This document shows positions 7,247-16,217 of a stretch of DNA of 64,000 nt, one piece after another. Origin of the DNA: Emticicia sp. 21SJ11W-3 (lineage in GTDB: Bacteria; Bacteroidota; Bacteroidia; Cytophagales; Spirosomataceae). The first letter of the stretch is position 1, and each line of letters begins with the position of its first letter. A program made the position numbers and the translations under genes. The DNA is taken from positions 744,001 through 808,000 of the forward strand of contig NZ_CP092074.1 in the NCBI RefSeq assembly GCF_024138715.1, read 5' to 3'. The notes under the pieces were generated by a model. The model did not search any database and had not been told where the DNA came from. It was given only the letters and a program-made list of their open reading frames with translations.

Positions 7247-10200
7247 ATGAAAAAATCAATCATTTTTTCTATCACTGTTCTATTGTTATCAGTTGCCTTT
7301 AGGCAAGACTCAGGGAAACTCTCAGACGAAGAATATGCCAAACTGACAGAAGAAGATAAACGGAAAGTGCAATATGCACTGGATGGCGTAAAACTGGCCG
7401 ACCCTGAACTGGAGGTAACACTTTTTGCCTCTGAGCCAATGATGATGAACCCCACCAACATGGATATTGACGCCAAAGGCAGGGTATGGATTTGCGAAGG
7501 CTACAATTACCGCAATCAGCTAAATCCAAAGAATCCATATAACAAAAAGGGCGACAGAATTTTGATTCTGGAAGATACAGATAAAGATGGAAAAGCCGAT
7601 AAAACCACTGTGTTTTATCAGGGTGAAGAGATTAACTCGGCTTTAGGCGTATCGGTGCTGGGCAATAAAGTAATTGTGTCTTGTAGCCCTAATGTGTTTT
7701 TGTTCACCGATGAAAACGGAGACGACAAGGCAGATAAAAAGGAAGTGATTTTTACCAACCTGAAAGGGGTACAGCACGACCACGCCATTCATGCCTTTAC
7801 ATTTGGGCCTGATGGTAAGTTGTACTTTAATGGGGGTAATGAGATAGAAACCCTGAGTGATAAAAACGGAGTAGAGCTGAAAGACGACCTGGGCAGACCT
7901 TTTTCAAGCTACAAGCAGGGGAAGATTTTCAGATGTGATGTGGATGGCTCGAACGTGGAGATTCTTGCACACAATTTCAGAAATAATTATGAAGTAGCCA
8001 TTGATTCTTACGGCAGAATGTGGCAATCTGATAACGATGATGACGGCAACAAGGGCGTGCGTATCAACTACGTAATAGATCATGGCAACTATGGCTATAA
8101 AGATGAAATGACCGGGGCAAGCTGGCAGGAACGGCGCACGAACTGGGAAAACGAAATACCTTTGCGCCACTGGCACCTGAATGACCCCGGCGTAGTGCCT
8201 AATCTGCTACAGACAGGGGCAGGTTCACCAACCGGCATGATTATCTACGAGGGCGATTTGCTACCGCAAAAGTACCGCAATCAGATGATTCATTGCGATG
8301 CCGGGCCAAACATTGTGCGCTCTTACGCAGTAGAAAAAAGTGGCGCTGGATTCAAGGCCACCATCAACAATATTCTGGATGGCTCAACCCGAGACAAGTG
8401 GTTCCGCCCGTCTGATGTAACAACAGCGCCCGACGGCTCTATTTTTATTGCCGACTGGTACGACCCGGGCGTGGGCGGCCATGCCATGGGAGACAGCCTT
8501 CGCGGGCGAATTTATCGTGTAGCACCCAAAGGAAGCAAATTCTCGGTACCGGTCTTTGATTTTGAAACGCCTGAAGGCTGCGTAAAAGCCCTGCAGAATC
8601 CGAATCTGGCTGTGCGTTATTTGGCCTGGACAAAACTAAACCAATGGCAGGAAAAAGCTGAACCTGCATTGCAGACCATGTGGACTTCTGAAAACCCGCG
8701 TATACGCGCCAGAGCCTTATGGTTGCTGGCTAACATAAAAGGCGAAGAGAAGAAATATATTAATGCCGCTCTGACAGACAAAAACGAAGATGTACGCATG
8801 GTTGGTCTGCGTTTGGCGCAGGAGCTTAAAATGACAGATTTTGCAGTACTGACCAAATTGGCGCAAGACCCTTCGCCGCAAATCAGAAGGGAAGTGGCAT
8901 TGGCTATTCGTCATAGTAAAAATCCGGAGGCTGCCAATATCTGGGTATCACTGGCTAACCAATACGATGGCACCGACCGATGGTATCTGGAGGCGCTGGG
9001 TATTGCTGCCGATAACCAATGGGATAGCTTTTTTGCCAAATACATAGAAAACATAGGCGAAAGCTGGAAATCTGATGCCAAAGCCAAAGATATGGTGTGG
9101 AGAAGCCGCTCGACCGACAATATTTACCGGCTCGCTGAATTAGCCAAAACTTCAGAAGGCGAGGCCAGACTAAGATATTTCCGTGCTTTTGATTTTCAGT
9201 CGAATCCGGAAAAAACCACAGTGCTGCTGGGTATGCTGGATGGTGGCAAGGCACCTGCCGATGTAATGACCTTGGTTTTTAAGCATCTTGATGTTGAAAG
9301 TGCTAAAAAAGATGCGCGCTATGCTGCGCTTTTGCCTAAAGTGCTGGCGGGTATTCAATCGCCCTCCGATTACCTGGATATTGTAAAACGTTATCAGTTG
9401 AAAGACCAGTCAACTCGTTTGGTGAATATGGTAATGGACGACAAAACATTTGGTGGTGAGGCAGCCAGACTACAGATTAGATTAAATGGGCTGGATGCAT
9501 TTAAGAAACTGACCACCAGCAAGGATGAAAAAACAGTGCTGAAAGCGATAGATATGTTTGGCGGCGTTGACGAAAAGCCAGTTACCGATTATCTGATAAC
9601 CTTATACAACAATAAAGCGAAGAGCATGGCAGTACGCGAAAGAGCCATGTGGGCCATGACTGGCTGGAACAGTGAAGAGATTCTGTGGAATCTGGTGAAA
9701 GCCAATAAGGTGCCCGAAGATGTAATGCCGATTGCACAGAAAATACTATTGAAAACCTGGCATGGCGACATCCGTTCAGAGGCCATGAAAATGTTCGGAG
9801 CAAGTGTTGATAAGTCGGTTGGTAATATCAATGACCTCGTGAAACTGACCGGTAATGCATCAAAAGGACAGGAAGCATTTAAGATGTATTGTACTTCATG
9901 CCACGTGGGTAAGGGCGAAGGCGTTAATTTTGGCCCTGCCTTGACCGAGATTGGTAGTAAATTATCTAAAGATGCTTTGTATTCTGCAATTCTGAACCCA
10001 AGTCAGGGTATCAGTTTCGGTTTTGAGGGCTTTACGGTAAAATTTAAAAACGGCACTGAAGTAGACGGAATGATATTGACCAGAACCGAAAACGACGTTA
10101 CAATGAAAACGCTTGGCAGCGCTAACCCTTCCTCATACAAGCGTTCTGAGATTGTATCTATCAAAGAACACAAAGAGTCGCTGATGCCACAGTTTCCGTT

Positions 10201-10255
10201 GCAAAAACAAGAACTTGTTGACCTGGTAGAATACCTGTCGACCTTGAAAAAATAA
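7247..10255 (+). CDS. Large PQQ-like beta-propeller/HEAT/cytochrome c dehydrogenase
   Basis: About 1002 aa with a signal peptide. An in-frame ATG at 7232 would add five residues; the Lys-Lys start at 7247 fits a signal peptide better. Three parts: an N-terminal propeller resembling soluble glucose/sorbosone dehydrogenases (about 45-420; GYNYRNQLNPKNPYNKKGDR, DHAIHAFTFGPDGKLYFNGG), HEAT-like repeats (about 440-850), and a C-terminal heme domain with the CxxCH motif in YCTSCHVGKGEGVNFGPAL (about residue 880). This is the planctomycete-type membrane-bound dehydrogenase plus heme-binding layout (TIGR02604/TIGR02603). It probably oxidises a sugar or alcohol in the periplasm and passes electrons to its heme. 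Substrate unknown. Confidence 0.9.
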   Translation: MKKSIIFSITVLLLSVAFRQDSGKLSDEEYAKLTEEDKRKVQYALDGVKLADPELEVTLFASEPMMMNPTNMDIDAKGRVWICEGYNYRNQLNPKNPYNKKGDRILILEDTDKDGKADKTTVFYQGEEINSALGVSVLGNKVIVSCSPNVFLFTDENGDDKADKKEVIFTNLKGVQHDHAIHAFTFGPDGKLYFNGGNEIETLSDKNGVELKDDLGRPFSSYKQGKIFRCDVDGSNVEILAHNFRNNYEVAIDSYGRMWQSDNDDDGNKGVRINYVIDHGNYGYKDEMTGASWQERRTNWENEIPLRHWHLNDPGVVPNLLQTGAGSPTGMIIYEGDLLPQKYRNQMIHCDAGPNIVRSYAVEKSGAGFKATINNILDGSTRDKWFRPSDVTTAPDGSIFIADWYDPGVGGHAMGDSLRGRIYRVAPKGSKFSVPVFDFETPEGCVKALQNPNLAVRYLAWTKLNQWQEKAEPALQTMWTSENPRIRARALWLLANIKGEEKKYINAALTDKNEDVRMVGLRLAQELKMTDFAVLTKLAQDPSPQIRREVALAIRHSKNPEAANIWVSLANQYDGTDRWYLEALGIAADNQWDSFFAKYIENIGESWKSDAKAKDMVWRSRSTDNIYRLAELAKTSEGEARLRYFRAFDFQSNPEKTTVLLGMLDGGKAPADVMTLVFKHLDVESAKKDARYAALLPKVLAGIQSPSDYLDIVKRYQLKDQSTRLVNMVMDDKTFGGEAARLQIRLNGLDAFKKLTTSKDEKTVLKAIDMFGGVDEKPVTDYLITLYNNKAKSMAVRERAMWAMTGWNSEEILWNLVKANKVPEDVMPIAQKILLKTWHGDIRSEAMKMFGASVDKSVGNINDLVKLTGNASKGQEAFKMYCTSCHVGKGEGVNFGPALTEIGSKLSKDALYSAILNPSQGISFGFEGFTVKFKNGTEVDGMILTRTENDVTMKTLGSANPSSYKRSEIVSIKEHKESLMPQFPLQKQELVDLVEYLSTLKK

Positions 10256-10263
10256 TCACTGCC

Positions 10264-10286
10264 ACGGTTTGCCTTCAAACCGCGGC
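10264..10286. repeat. Imperfect hairpin between the dehydrogenase and Rdx genes
   Basis: CCACGGTTT pairs with AAACCGCGG with one mismatch. There is no T-run, so it may be an mRNA stabiliser or a weak terminator. Confidence 0.4.
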
Positions 10287-10305
10287 AAGGTTGAATTTAG
10301 TAATT

Positions 10306-10584
10306 ATGAAGCCCAAAATTACACTGGAATATTGTCCGAAATGCCATTGGCTGTTGCGTTCGGCATGGTTGGCACAAGAGTTACTCACTACCTTTGAAGA
10401 GGAGCTGGGCGAAGTAAGCCTACGCCCAAGCGAGGTGCCCGGTAGTTTCAAGGTTTTATTGAATGAAGAGGTAATCTTTGACCGTAAAAGAGAAGGACAC
10501 TTTCCGGAAATAAAGGAGCTAAAGCAACTGGTAAGAGACCTGATTGCACCGGCGAAATCGCTAGGGCATAGCGACAGGAAGTAG
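10306..10584 (+). CDS. SelT/SelW/SelH (Rdx) family thioredoxin-like protein
   Basis: 92 aa from the ATG at 10306; an upstream in-frame TTG at 10291 is less likely. The family motif EYCPKCHWLLRSAWLAQELL places a CxxC at residues 10 and 13 right after the first strand. In selenoprotein W-type proteins the second Cys is the selenocysteine position; here it is Cys. VPGSFKVLLNEEVIFDRK and the GHFPEIKELKQLVRD helix are typical. Probable cytosolic thiol redox protein with no assigned partner. It may be read with the dehydrogenase upstream (50-base gap) or alone. Confidence 0.88.
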   Translation: MKPKITLEYCPKCHWLLRSAWLAQELLTTFEEELGEVSLRPSEVPGSFKVLLNEEVIFDRKREGHFPEIKELKQLVRDLIAPAKSLGHSDRK

Positions 10585-10622
10585 CGCCAAGGTAGCCGAA
10601 ATTCAAATGGCAGTAAAAATTT

Positions 10623-10669
10623 AAAAACAAACGGAGCAGGTAGTATTACCAGGCTCCGTTTTTGTTTTC
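10623..10669 (+). terminator. Terminator after the Rdx gene
   Basis: ACGGAGC (10631-10637) pairs with GCTCCGT, with an inner GGTA/TACC stem, and is followed by a TTTTTGTTTT run. It lies between convergent genes. Confidence 0.8.
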
Positions 10670-10757
10670 AACTTTATCAGGTACAGCAAACTAATTTCTT
10701 TCTAAAACAACTTTGCGAACAAATGTTTATATAATGGATGAAAGCCAGGCATAAGGC

Positions 10758-11828
10758 TCAGGACTTCTTCATTTGTTTAATCCACTCTTTTATCAGCTCA
10801 ATGCCCTCTTTGTGATTGGTTTTACGGCCTACCTCGGGCATCATTTCACCCGGGTCGGTTGATTCAATCCTATACAGCAGGATAGACTCTTCGGGTTTTC
10901 CAGGTACAATATCAAACTTCCTGTTTCCGGAACCTCTCCCGGCAGCTACCGGGGTTTTCATGATACCATAGGCAAGCTGGTCGGTCTCATGTATACTCAG
11001 ATTAAGGCCTGAGGTTTGCGCAGGGCCCCCTAATCGGTGGCAGTGGGCACAATTGATGTCAAGCCATATTCTGGCTCTTTCGTCCAGGGTCCCGGTTTCA
11101 GGTTTATTCCAAACCGGCGCTTTGGGTACCAGTTCAAGAGCAGGCAAATGCTGCAGTTCTCCTGTTTTTTGCCAGGCAATAAGCTGGTTTTCAGTTTCTT
11201 CCTTTGTTCCCCATGCTTTGTAGCTTCCATTAAGTTGCCGGGCAGAAGGCCCAATGGGCGACATCACCTCGTTTCGGTTATGGCAACCTTTGCACTGGTT
11301 CAGGTTGGGTACGCTATACTCGTGCTTTTTCTTTTTACCGTTCAGGTCAATGTAGCTTACTTCTTTGGTGTCACCCGCCACCTCCAGATAAGCCTCTGTT
11401 TGCTCGTCGTTCCATACATAAGCCAGTGCTTTCCAGCCATCGGGTTCATGTATCAGCAGGCGGGTTTCCATAATTCTTCTGCCTTTATCAGTATTTCTGA
11501 AATCGTTGGGGTAATAAAACGTTTTTATAAGGGTTGAACCAACCGGGAAATCTAACACTTCTGTGGCATTATAAGGCACTTTTGCACCTTCGGGTAGTTT
11601 TAAGAATCTCAATTTCTCGGCGTAATCACTAAACAAGGGCGTATTTAAAGAGTAGGGTACTACACCTGCCGCAGGTTTCTGAGCAGCCATGTTACCCTCA
11701 AAAAAATGATAATCTGATAGTTTCTCCCTGGGCATGCTTGCCTTTACCTCTTTTGTTGCAGTTTCCTGCTTCAAAGAAGTAAAAGCAAAAATGCCAAGTG
11801 CCAGGAGTAAAAAAACAATTTTGTGCAT
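10758..11828 (-). CDS. Secreted diheme c-type cytochrome, SO2930/HNE_0200-like family
   Basis: About 356 aa from the Met at 11828; a start at 11846 would add six residues. A Sec signal peptide or N-terminal anchor is present. Two heme c sites are seen: CKGCH (about 185-189 counting from 11846) and CAHCH (about 266-270). The N-terminal part (LSDYHFFEGNM, YSLNTPLFSDYAEKLRF, FPVGSTLIKTFYYPNDF) is typical of the family I know as TIGR03806. Periplasmic or outer-membrane redox protein. As I recall, members are regularly encoded beside a beta-helix protein (TIGR03805), and exactly that gene lies 41 bases upstream. Function of the pair unknown. Confidence 0.88.
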   Translation of the reverse strand: MHKIVFLLLALGIFAFTSLKQETATKEVKASMPREKLSDYHFFEGNMAAQKPAAGVVPYSLNTPLFSDYAEKLRFLKLPEGAKVPYNATEVLDFPVGSTLIKTFYYPNDFRNTDKGRRIMETRLLIHEPDGWKALAYVWNDEQTEAYLEVAGDTKEVSYIDLNGKKKKHEYSVPNLNQCKGCHNRNEVMSPIGPSARQLNGSYKAWGTKEETENQLIAWQKTGELQHLPALELVPKAPVWNKPETGTLDERARIWLDINCAHCHRLGGPAQTSGLNLSIHETDQLAYGIMKTPVAAGRGSGNRKFDIVPGKPEESILLYRIESTDPGEMMPEVGRKTNHKEGIELIKEWIKQMKKS

Positions 11829-11869
11829 TAAAGAAAGAGAGGTCAAACGCTTAGGTCGGAAAAAAATAA

Positions 11870-13054
11870 TTAATCAATTGAGGCCACTTTCAGACTTTCC
11901 AGCGAACAGTTATGAACTGAGGCATCGCGTGAAACATTCTTGAAATTATGTTCCACATCAAGATTGGCAAAAGAGGTATTTTTATTGTTTTTAATACACA
12001 AAACTTTCTGATTATTTTTGGCGTCAACAATGCCATCCCACTGGATATGCGGCACATTTTTGCCGAATCGTAGTTTAAAACGATACATCTGTCCGAAACG
12101 CCCTTTACTGGTAGCCTTTACATGCTGGCGCTCAAAAACATTGTCATGAATATTGATGGCCACCGGATACGGATAATAAGTTGGGTCTTTTATGGGGTTT
12201 TCGGTAGTAAAATAACTGATAATGCCAGTACTTACCGATTTGTTATTTATAATCTGATTATTGAATATTTCCACATTATTGGCAGCCAGAATCAGCACTC
12301 CTGTGCCATCAGGTACCTTACCCACAATATTACCTTTCGGGGCAAAATTGCGCAGATTGTTATGGTGAATATTGTTGTTGAACACACGGGTATAACCACC
12401 TTTTTTAAGAATCAGGTCTGGCAGGTCAAATACCAGAATACCGCCTGTGTTTTCAGTGGCTTCGTTTTCATACACATCTGCATTGAGCGAGTTTTCAATT
12501 TCTATGCCTGCCACATTACGAAAAGCACGCGATTTACGGACAATAATATCTTTCGATTGCCCTACATAAATACCTGCATCAGAAGCGCCAATGGCTTCGC
12601 AGCCTTCAATGAGCACTTTTTCGCATTGTACCGGATATAGGCCATACGAACCATTTTCTTTTTTGGGGCCACCCGTCCATTCGGTTTTTACGTTTCTGAA
12701 AGTAATGCCTTTTACGTTCATGGTTTTTACGGCATCTCCTTTACTGTCCTGCACGGTCAGATCCTGTATAATAATATTTTCTGCATTTGACACACGAATA
12801 CCCTCTGCACCTTCGGTCTGCCCTTTAAAAGACAAAATGGTTTTATCTTTCCCTTTTCCCTTGATTATGATGTTTTTCTTACCTTCCATAGAAAGGCTGG
12901 CCGTGAAAGTGAAAGAACCCTCGTCCAGCTCAATAGTAGAGCCGTTTTCAGCCATAATAAACTGTGTCTGGTAGCGTTTCTGAATATCTTTTTGCGCATA
13001 GACAACAGCCGAACAAGCCATTAGGGTAGTTATAAAAAAGGCAGTCTTCTTCAT
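11870..13054 (-). CDS. Secreted parallel beta-helix protein, TIGR03805-like partner of the diheme cytochrome
   Basis: 394 aa from the Met at 13054, which gives a clean signal peptide ending VVYAQ; the frame stays open upstream to 13126. Right-handed beta-helix repeats run through most of the protein (IRVSNAENIIIQDLTVQDSK, GIEIENSLNADVYENEATEN, GVLILAANNVEIFNNQIINN), as in pectate-lyase/NosD-like folds. No lyase catalytic set is obvious. It is cotranscribed with the diheme cytochrome downstream. It may bind a polysaccharide or copper, as NosD-type proteins do, but that is a guess. Confidence 0.88.
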   Translation of the reverse strand: MKKTAFFITTLMACSAVVYAQKDIQKRYQTQFIMAENGSTIELDEGSFTFTASLSMEGKKNIIIKGKGKDKTILSFKGQTEGAEGIRVSNAENIIIQDLTVQDSKGDAVKTMNVKGITFRNVKTEWTGGPKKENGSYGLYPVQCEKVLIEGCEAIGASDAGIYVGQSKDIIVRKSRAFRNVAGIEIENSLNADVYENEATENTGGILVFDLPDLILKKGGYTRVFNNNIHHNNLRNFAPKGNIVGKVPDGTGVLILAANNVEIFNNQIINNKSVSTGIISYFTTENPIKDPTYYPYPVAINIHDNVFERQHVKATSKGRFGQMYRFKLRFGKNVPHIQWDGIVDAKNNQKVLCIKNNKNTSFANLDVEHNFKNVSRDASVHNCSLESLKVASID

Positions 13055-13162
13055 TTTGTTTAGGATTGAATGAACAGATTCCAAATCTTGCATTTTTTCG
13101 GGATATAATTGTTTGATAAATGTCAAATAATTAAAGGCTGCTCAAATAAAGAAGTTGTGCTG

Positions 13163-13744
13163 TTAATCTTTCTGCCCTCTTACCCGGCTGAGGGTTTCCA
13201 GCTTGATGCCTAAAAATGAAGCCAGATACTTAAGCGGTATGCGTTGCACAAATTCGGGTTTGTGTTGCAGCAGGTACTGGTAACGTTGCCTGGCTGTAAG
13301 CGTTTGCAGAATAATCTTCATCTCTTCTATTTGCACCAGATATTGCTCGGTTATTATACGGCCCAATCGCTCTATTTCATGAAACCTGCCATATAGTTGT
13401 TGAATATCATCATACTTCAAAACAATTGTTCTGGTGTCTTCCAGCGCCTGAATGTGCGTGAGGCTGGGTTTTTGAGAGAAAAAACTATGGGTTGAAATGG
13501 CGATTGCGTTTTCGAAGCCAAACCAGGTGTTTATTTCATTGGCATTGGCGTCTTCAAAATACTCTCTTACAGAACCTGAAATGATAAAATGAAGCTCATC
13601 AGATACATTGCCCTGCAAAACAAGAAAGTCTTTCCGGCTGAAGGTTCTCTGATGTAAGAAAGGAACAAGCGCATTGATGCTTTCCTGCGATAAGGGAGAT
13701 AGTTTTAGAATAAACTGAAGGTAGTTTTCGTATTCGGGAAGCAT
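13163..13744 (-). CDS. Crp/Fnr-family transcriptional regulator
   Basis: 193 aa. An N-terminal cyclic-nucleotide-binding-type beta roll (FLVLQGNVSDELHFIISGSV, about 35-115) is followed by a dimer helix and a short C-terminal helix-turn-helix (IPLKYLASFLGIKLETLSRV). This compact form is abundant in Bacteroidota. The Fnr Fe-S cysteines are absent and the canonical cAMP-binding RxSxxA motif is not evident, so the signal is unknown. It lies upstream of, and on the same strand as, the beta-helix/diheme pair (about 110-base gap), and divergent from the esterase at 13852. Either could be its target. Confidence 0.88.
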   Translation of the reverse strand: MLPEYENYLQFILKLSPLSQESINALVPFLHQRTFSRKDFLVLQGNVSDELHFIISGSVREYFEDANANEINTWFGFENAIAISTHSFFSQKPSLTHIQALEDTRTIVLKYDDIQQLYGRFHEIERLGRIITEQYLVQIEEMKIILQTLTARQRYQYLLQHKPEFVQRIPLKYLASFLGIKLETLSRVRGQKD

Positions 13745-13851
13745 AGTGAAAGAAATAGCTCTACAATATTAGTAGAAAAGTATCAGAAACAATATTTTTT
13801 TCCAACTTTGTAAATTATCCGTCTGTTAAACAACCAATTAAAAATTGCTCA

Positions 13852-14766
13852 ATGAAAAAATTGTTTTTAATGCTATTTACCTCGGCTGTTATGTCTAATC
13901 TTTATGCCCAGAACGAAACTATTTTACTGTATTCTGATGCAGTACCCGGCTTAAAAAAGCAAGTACCGGAGGACTCTAAAACCACCGACGGCATCACGCG
14001 TGTAAAAGATATTACCCAGCCCGCTCTGATTGTTTATCCTGCCAAAAAGAAAACCACCGATGCAACCGTAATTATATGCCCGGGTGGTGGTTATGGTATT
14101 CTTGCCATAGACCACGAAGGCTACGATATTGCCAAATGGTTTAATGCCAGAGGCATGACAGCCTTTGTGTTGAAATATAGATTGCCGCAGGAAGAGTTGT
14201 TTGATAACGACGAGATCAGACCTTTACAGGATGCCCAGCAGGCCATTAGAATTGTACGTAAAAATGCCGCTAAGTATGGAGTGGCCGCCGATAAAATAGG
14301 TATTATGGGCTTTTCGGCAGGGGGGCACCTGGCCTCTACGGCGTCTACGCATTTTACAAGCCAGGTAGGAGAGCTTACCGACCCATCGGTAAGTGTGCGT
14401 CCGGATTTTTCTCTGCTCATTTACCCTGTTATATCATTTGGCGACAGGTTTACGCACATGGGCTCAAGAGACAACCTGATTGGAAAGAACCCGCCGGTAG
14501 ATAAAATTGAACTATATTCAAACGACAAACAGGTAACCAAAGATACCCCTCCCACATTTTTAATCAGCACTACCGATGACGGCGTACAGCCTGAAAACAG
14601 TATTGCGTATTTTCTGGCCTGCAAAAAAAATAAAGTGCCTGTTGAAATGCACATTTATGAAAAAGGCGGCCATGGCTATGGATTAAAGAAAAAAGGAAGA
14701 GGCCCAGTAGAAACATGGGCCAACCGCATGGAAGACTGGCTGAAAGACAGAAAACTGATGAAGTAA
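13852..14766 (+). CDS. Secreted alpha/beta hydrolase, acetyl-xylan-esterase/BD-FAE-like
   Basis: 304 aa with a signal peptide ending NLYAQ. The esterase fold is clear: oxyanion region IICPGGGYGILAIDHEGYDI, nucleophile elbow GFSAGGHLAS, acid in STTDDGVQPENS and His in KGGHGYGLKKKG. This set is typical of the BD-FAE/Axe-like esterases that remove acetyl or feruloyl groups from plant glycans in the periplasm. Monocistronic, with a strong terminator. Confidence 0.88.
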   Translation: MKKLFLMLFTSAVMSNLYAQNETILLYSDAVPGLKKQVPEDSKTTDGITRVKDITQPALIVYPAKKKTTDATVIICPGGGYGILAIDHEGYDIAKWFNARGMTAFVLKYRLPQEELFDNDEIRPLQDAQQAIRIVRKNAAKYGVAADKIGIMGFSAGGHLASTASTHFTSQVGELTDPSVSVRPDFSLLIYPVISFGDRFTHMGSRDNLIGKNPPVDKIELYSNDKQVTKDTPPTFLISTTDDGVQPENSIAYFLACKKNKVPVEMHIYEKGGHGYGLKKKGRGPVETWANRMEDWLKDRKLMK

Positions 14767-14771
14767 TCAAC

Positions 14772-14802
14772 AAGGGGTGGAATAAAATTCCATCCTTTTT
14801 CT
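14772..14802 (+). terminator. Terminator after the esterase gene
   Basis: A 12-bp stem with two G-T pairs (14772-14783 with 14787-14798), a 3-nt loop and a T-run. Confidence 0.8.
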
Positions 14803-14803
14803 T

Positions 14804-15367
14804 TTACGCCAACCTCCGCATAATCAAACCCTTTATTAAATCATAAAACTGGTGGGGCTTTAGAGTCCGCCAGTTACCGACCTGTAGTGTTCCTCCGAAA
14901 TTGATGTAAGAGTCCAGATGGTAACGTCTGAACTCGTCAAGAATAAAATCCCTGAAGTTAACGGCGGCTATCCAGCCATCTTCTACGTCTTCAAACCATT
15001 CTTCGTAGTAGTCTTCCTCTCCACCATGAAATTGTAACAGGTTTTCACCAATCAATATATATTGATTAATACCTTTCTTAGTAAGATGGTCTACTACGGT
15101 TCTTTTCAGAAACATGACATCATTATGAAGTGTGTCGTTCCATTCGCCGAATACTTCAATAATGGCATAATGATGTTCATAATCTGCCATCAGAATTTTA
15201 CAATACAGTGTTTCTGAGCCAATAGAGTCCCAGTTAGGGTCAATATAATAACCATATATGGTATCCTCGTATTCAATACCATACGTGCGGCCATAAAAGG
15301 GTGAATTTTCGTCTTCTTCCGACAGGTAATATCTTTGCCAGTTATAAAAGGGTTCAATTTCGTGCAT
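14804..15367 (-). CDS. Hypothetical acidic protein
   Basis: 187 aa, no signal peptide and no membrane segment. Very rich in Tyr, Trp and acidic residues (EEDYYEEWFEDVEDGW). Alternating strands such as TLYCKILMADYEHHYAIIEV and a His/Asp/Glu-rich surface suggest a soluble alpha/beta protein. It resembles conserved cytosolic hypotheticals of Cytophagales with no known function. It sits alone between convergent and divergent neighbours. Confidence 0.75.
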   Translation of the reverse strand: MHEIEPFYNWQRYYLSEEDENSPFYGRTYGIEYEDTIYGYYIDPNWDSIGSETLYCKILMADYEHHYAIIEVFGEWNDTLHNDVMFLKRTVVDHLTKKGINQYILIGENLLQFHGGEEDYYEEWFEDVEDGWIAAVNFRDFILDEFRRYHLDSYINFGGTLQVGNWRTLKPHQFYDLIKGLIMRRLA

Positions 15368-15659
15368 GCGGACTTGGGATTGATTTAATCAGAATAAGAT
15401 TACCGGTTTTATGATTATTTTCTCTGAGTTTTGTGGCTGATGATAGTCATCTCAAACTTCAGAATAAATAAAAATAATGCAATTAAAGGCCAAATTTAAA
15501 ACAGGAAGTTAAGCTGCCAAACAACTACAATTTATTAAAGATATCATCACAACATATTTTTCAAAAGAGTGTTTAAATTCTTTATCTTGGCGGGGCAGTT
15601 GCAAAACCTTTCTGGTAAACAAAACTAACTCTTAATACAATTTTAAACTTTAATGTAAA

Positions 15660-16217
15660 ATGAAAAGGACTCTGATTATTGTGTTTTTGATGTGCCTATG
15701 CGCATCAGTATTTGCTCAGACTAAAGAAGAACCTAAAGTTAAGGCTGACCCTATGGATATATCAAGGCAATTGGAGATGATAGAAAAGTATGGTGTGCCT
15801 ACCATTGCTAGTGTAGATGCAATGAAAAAGAAAGCAGATGCCTTATATGAGGCACAATCGTGGAAGGAAGCAGTCACTGCTTATGAGGCTTACTCTAAAA
15901 ATGTAAATTGGCTTGCAAATTTGCTATCACAATGTGTTGAGCCGTACTATTCTGCCAGTTATGATGAAAAAAATAGATTTTCGATTTTTAAAATAAAGTC
16001 TATCGTACAATTTGAAAGAAAAGCTAATGAGTGCAAGGCTAATAGAAACATAGCTTACGTGAAAATAGGGTTGTGTTATAAAAATTTAGGAGACACAAAA
16101 AATGCTGTGGTTTACCTGCACAAAGGGCTTGATTTGATAGGTATAGATGAAACTGAGTATTGGACATTGGCAAGAAATGCAATGGCTGAAATAATCCAGT
16201 TTACACCCGAAAAATAG
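15660..16217 (+). CDS. Secreted hypothetical protein with TPR-like helices
   Basis: 185 aa with a signal peptide ending SVFAQ. The mature part is helical, with TPR-like pairs (KKADALYEAQSWKEAVTAYE and CKANRNIAYVKIGLCYKNLG, then DTKNAVVYLHKGL). Probable periplasmic scaffold or binding protein. No enzymatic motif. It is more AT-rich than its neighbours, and the following 545 bases hold no intact gene, so this stretch may be recently acquired or decaying. Confidence 0.75.
   Translation: MKRTLIIVFLMCLCASVFAQTKEEPKVKADPMDISRQLEMIEKYGVPTIASVDAMKKKADALYEAQSWKEAVTAYEAYSKNVNWLANLLSQCVEPYYSASYDEKNRFSIFKIKSIVQFERKANECKANRNIAYVKIGLCYKNLGDTKNAVVYLHKGLDLIGIDETEYWTLARNAMAEIIQFTPEK

Noticed and set aside
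13163-13744. True Fnr or cAMP-binding Crp
   Set aside because: The Fe-S cysteines of Fnr are absent and the cAMP-contact motif is not evident; only the general Crp/Fnr fold is supported.
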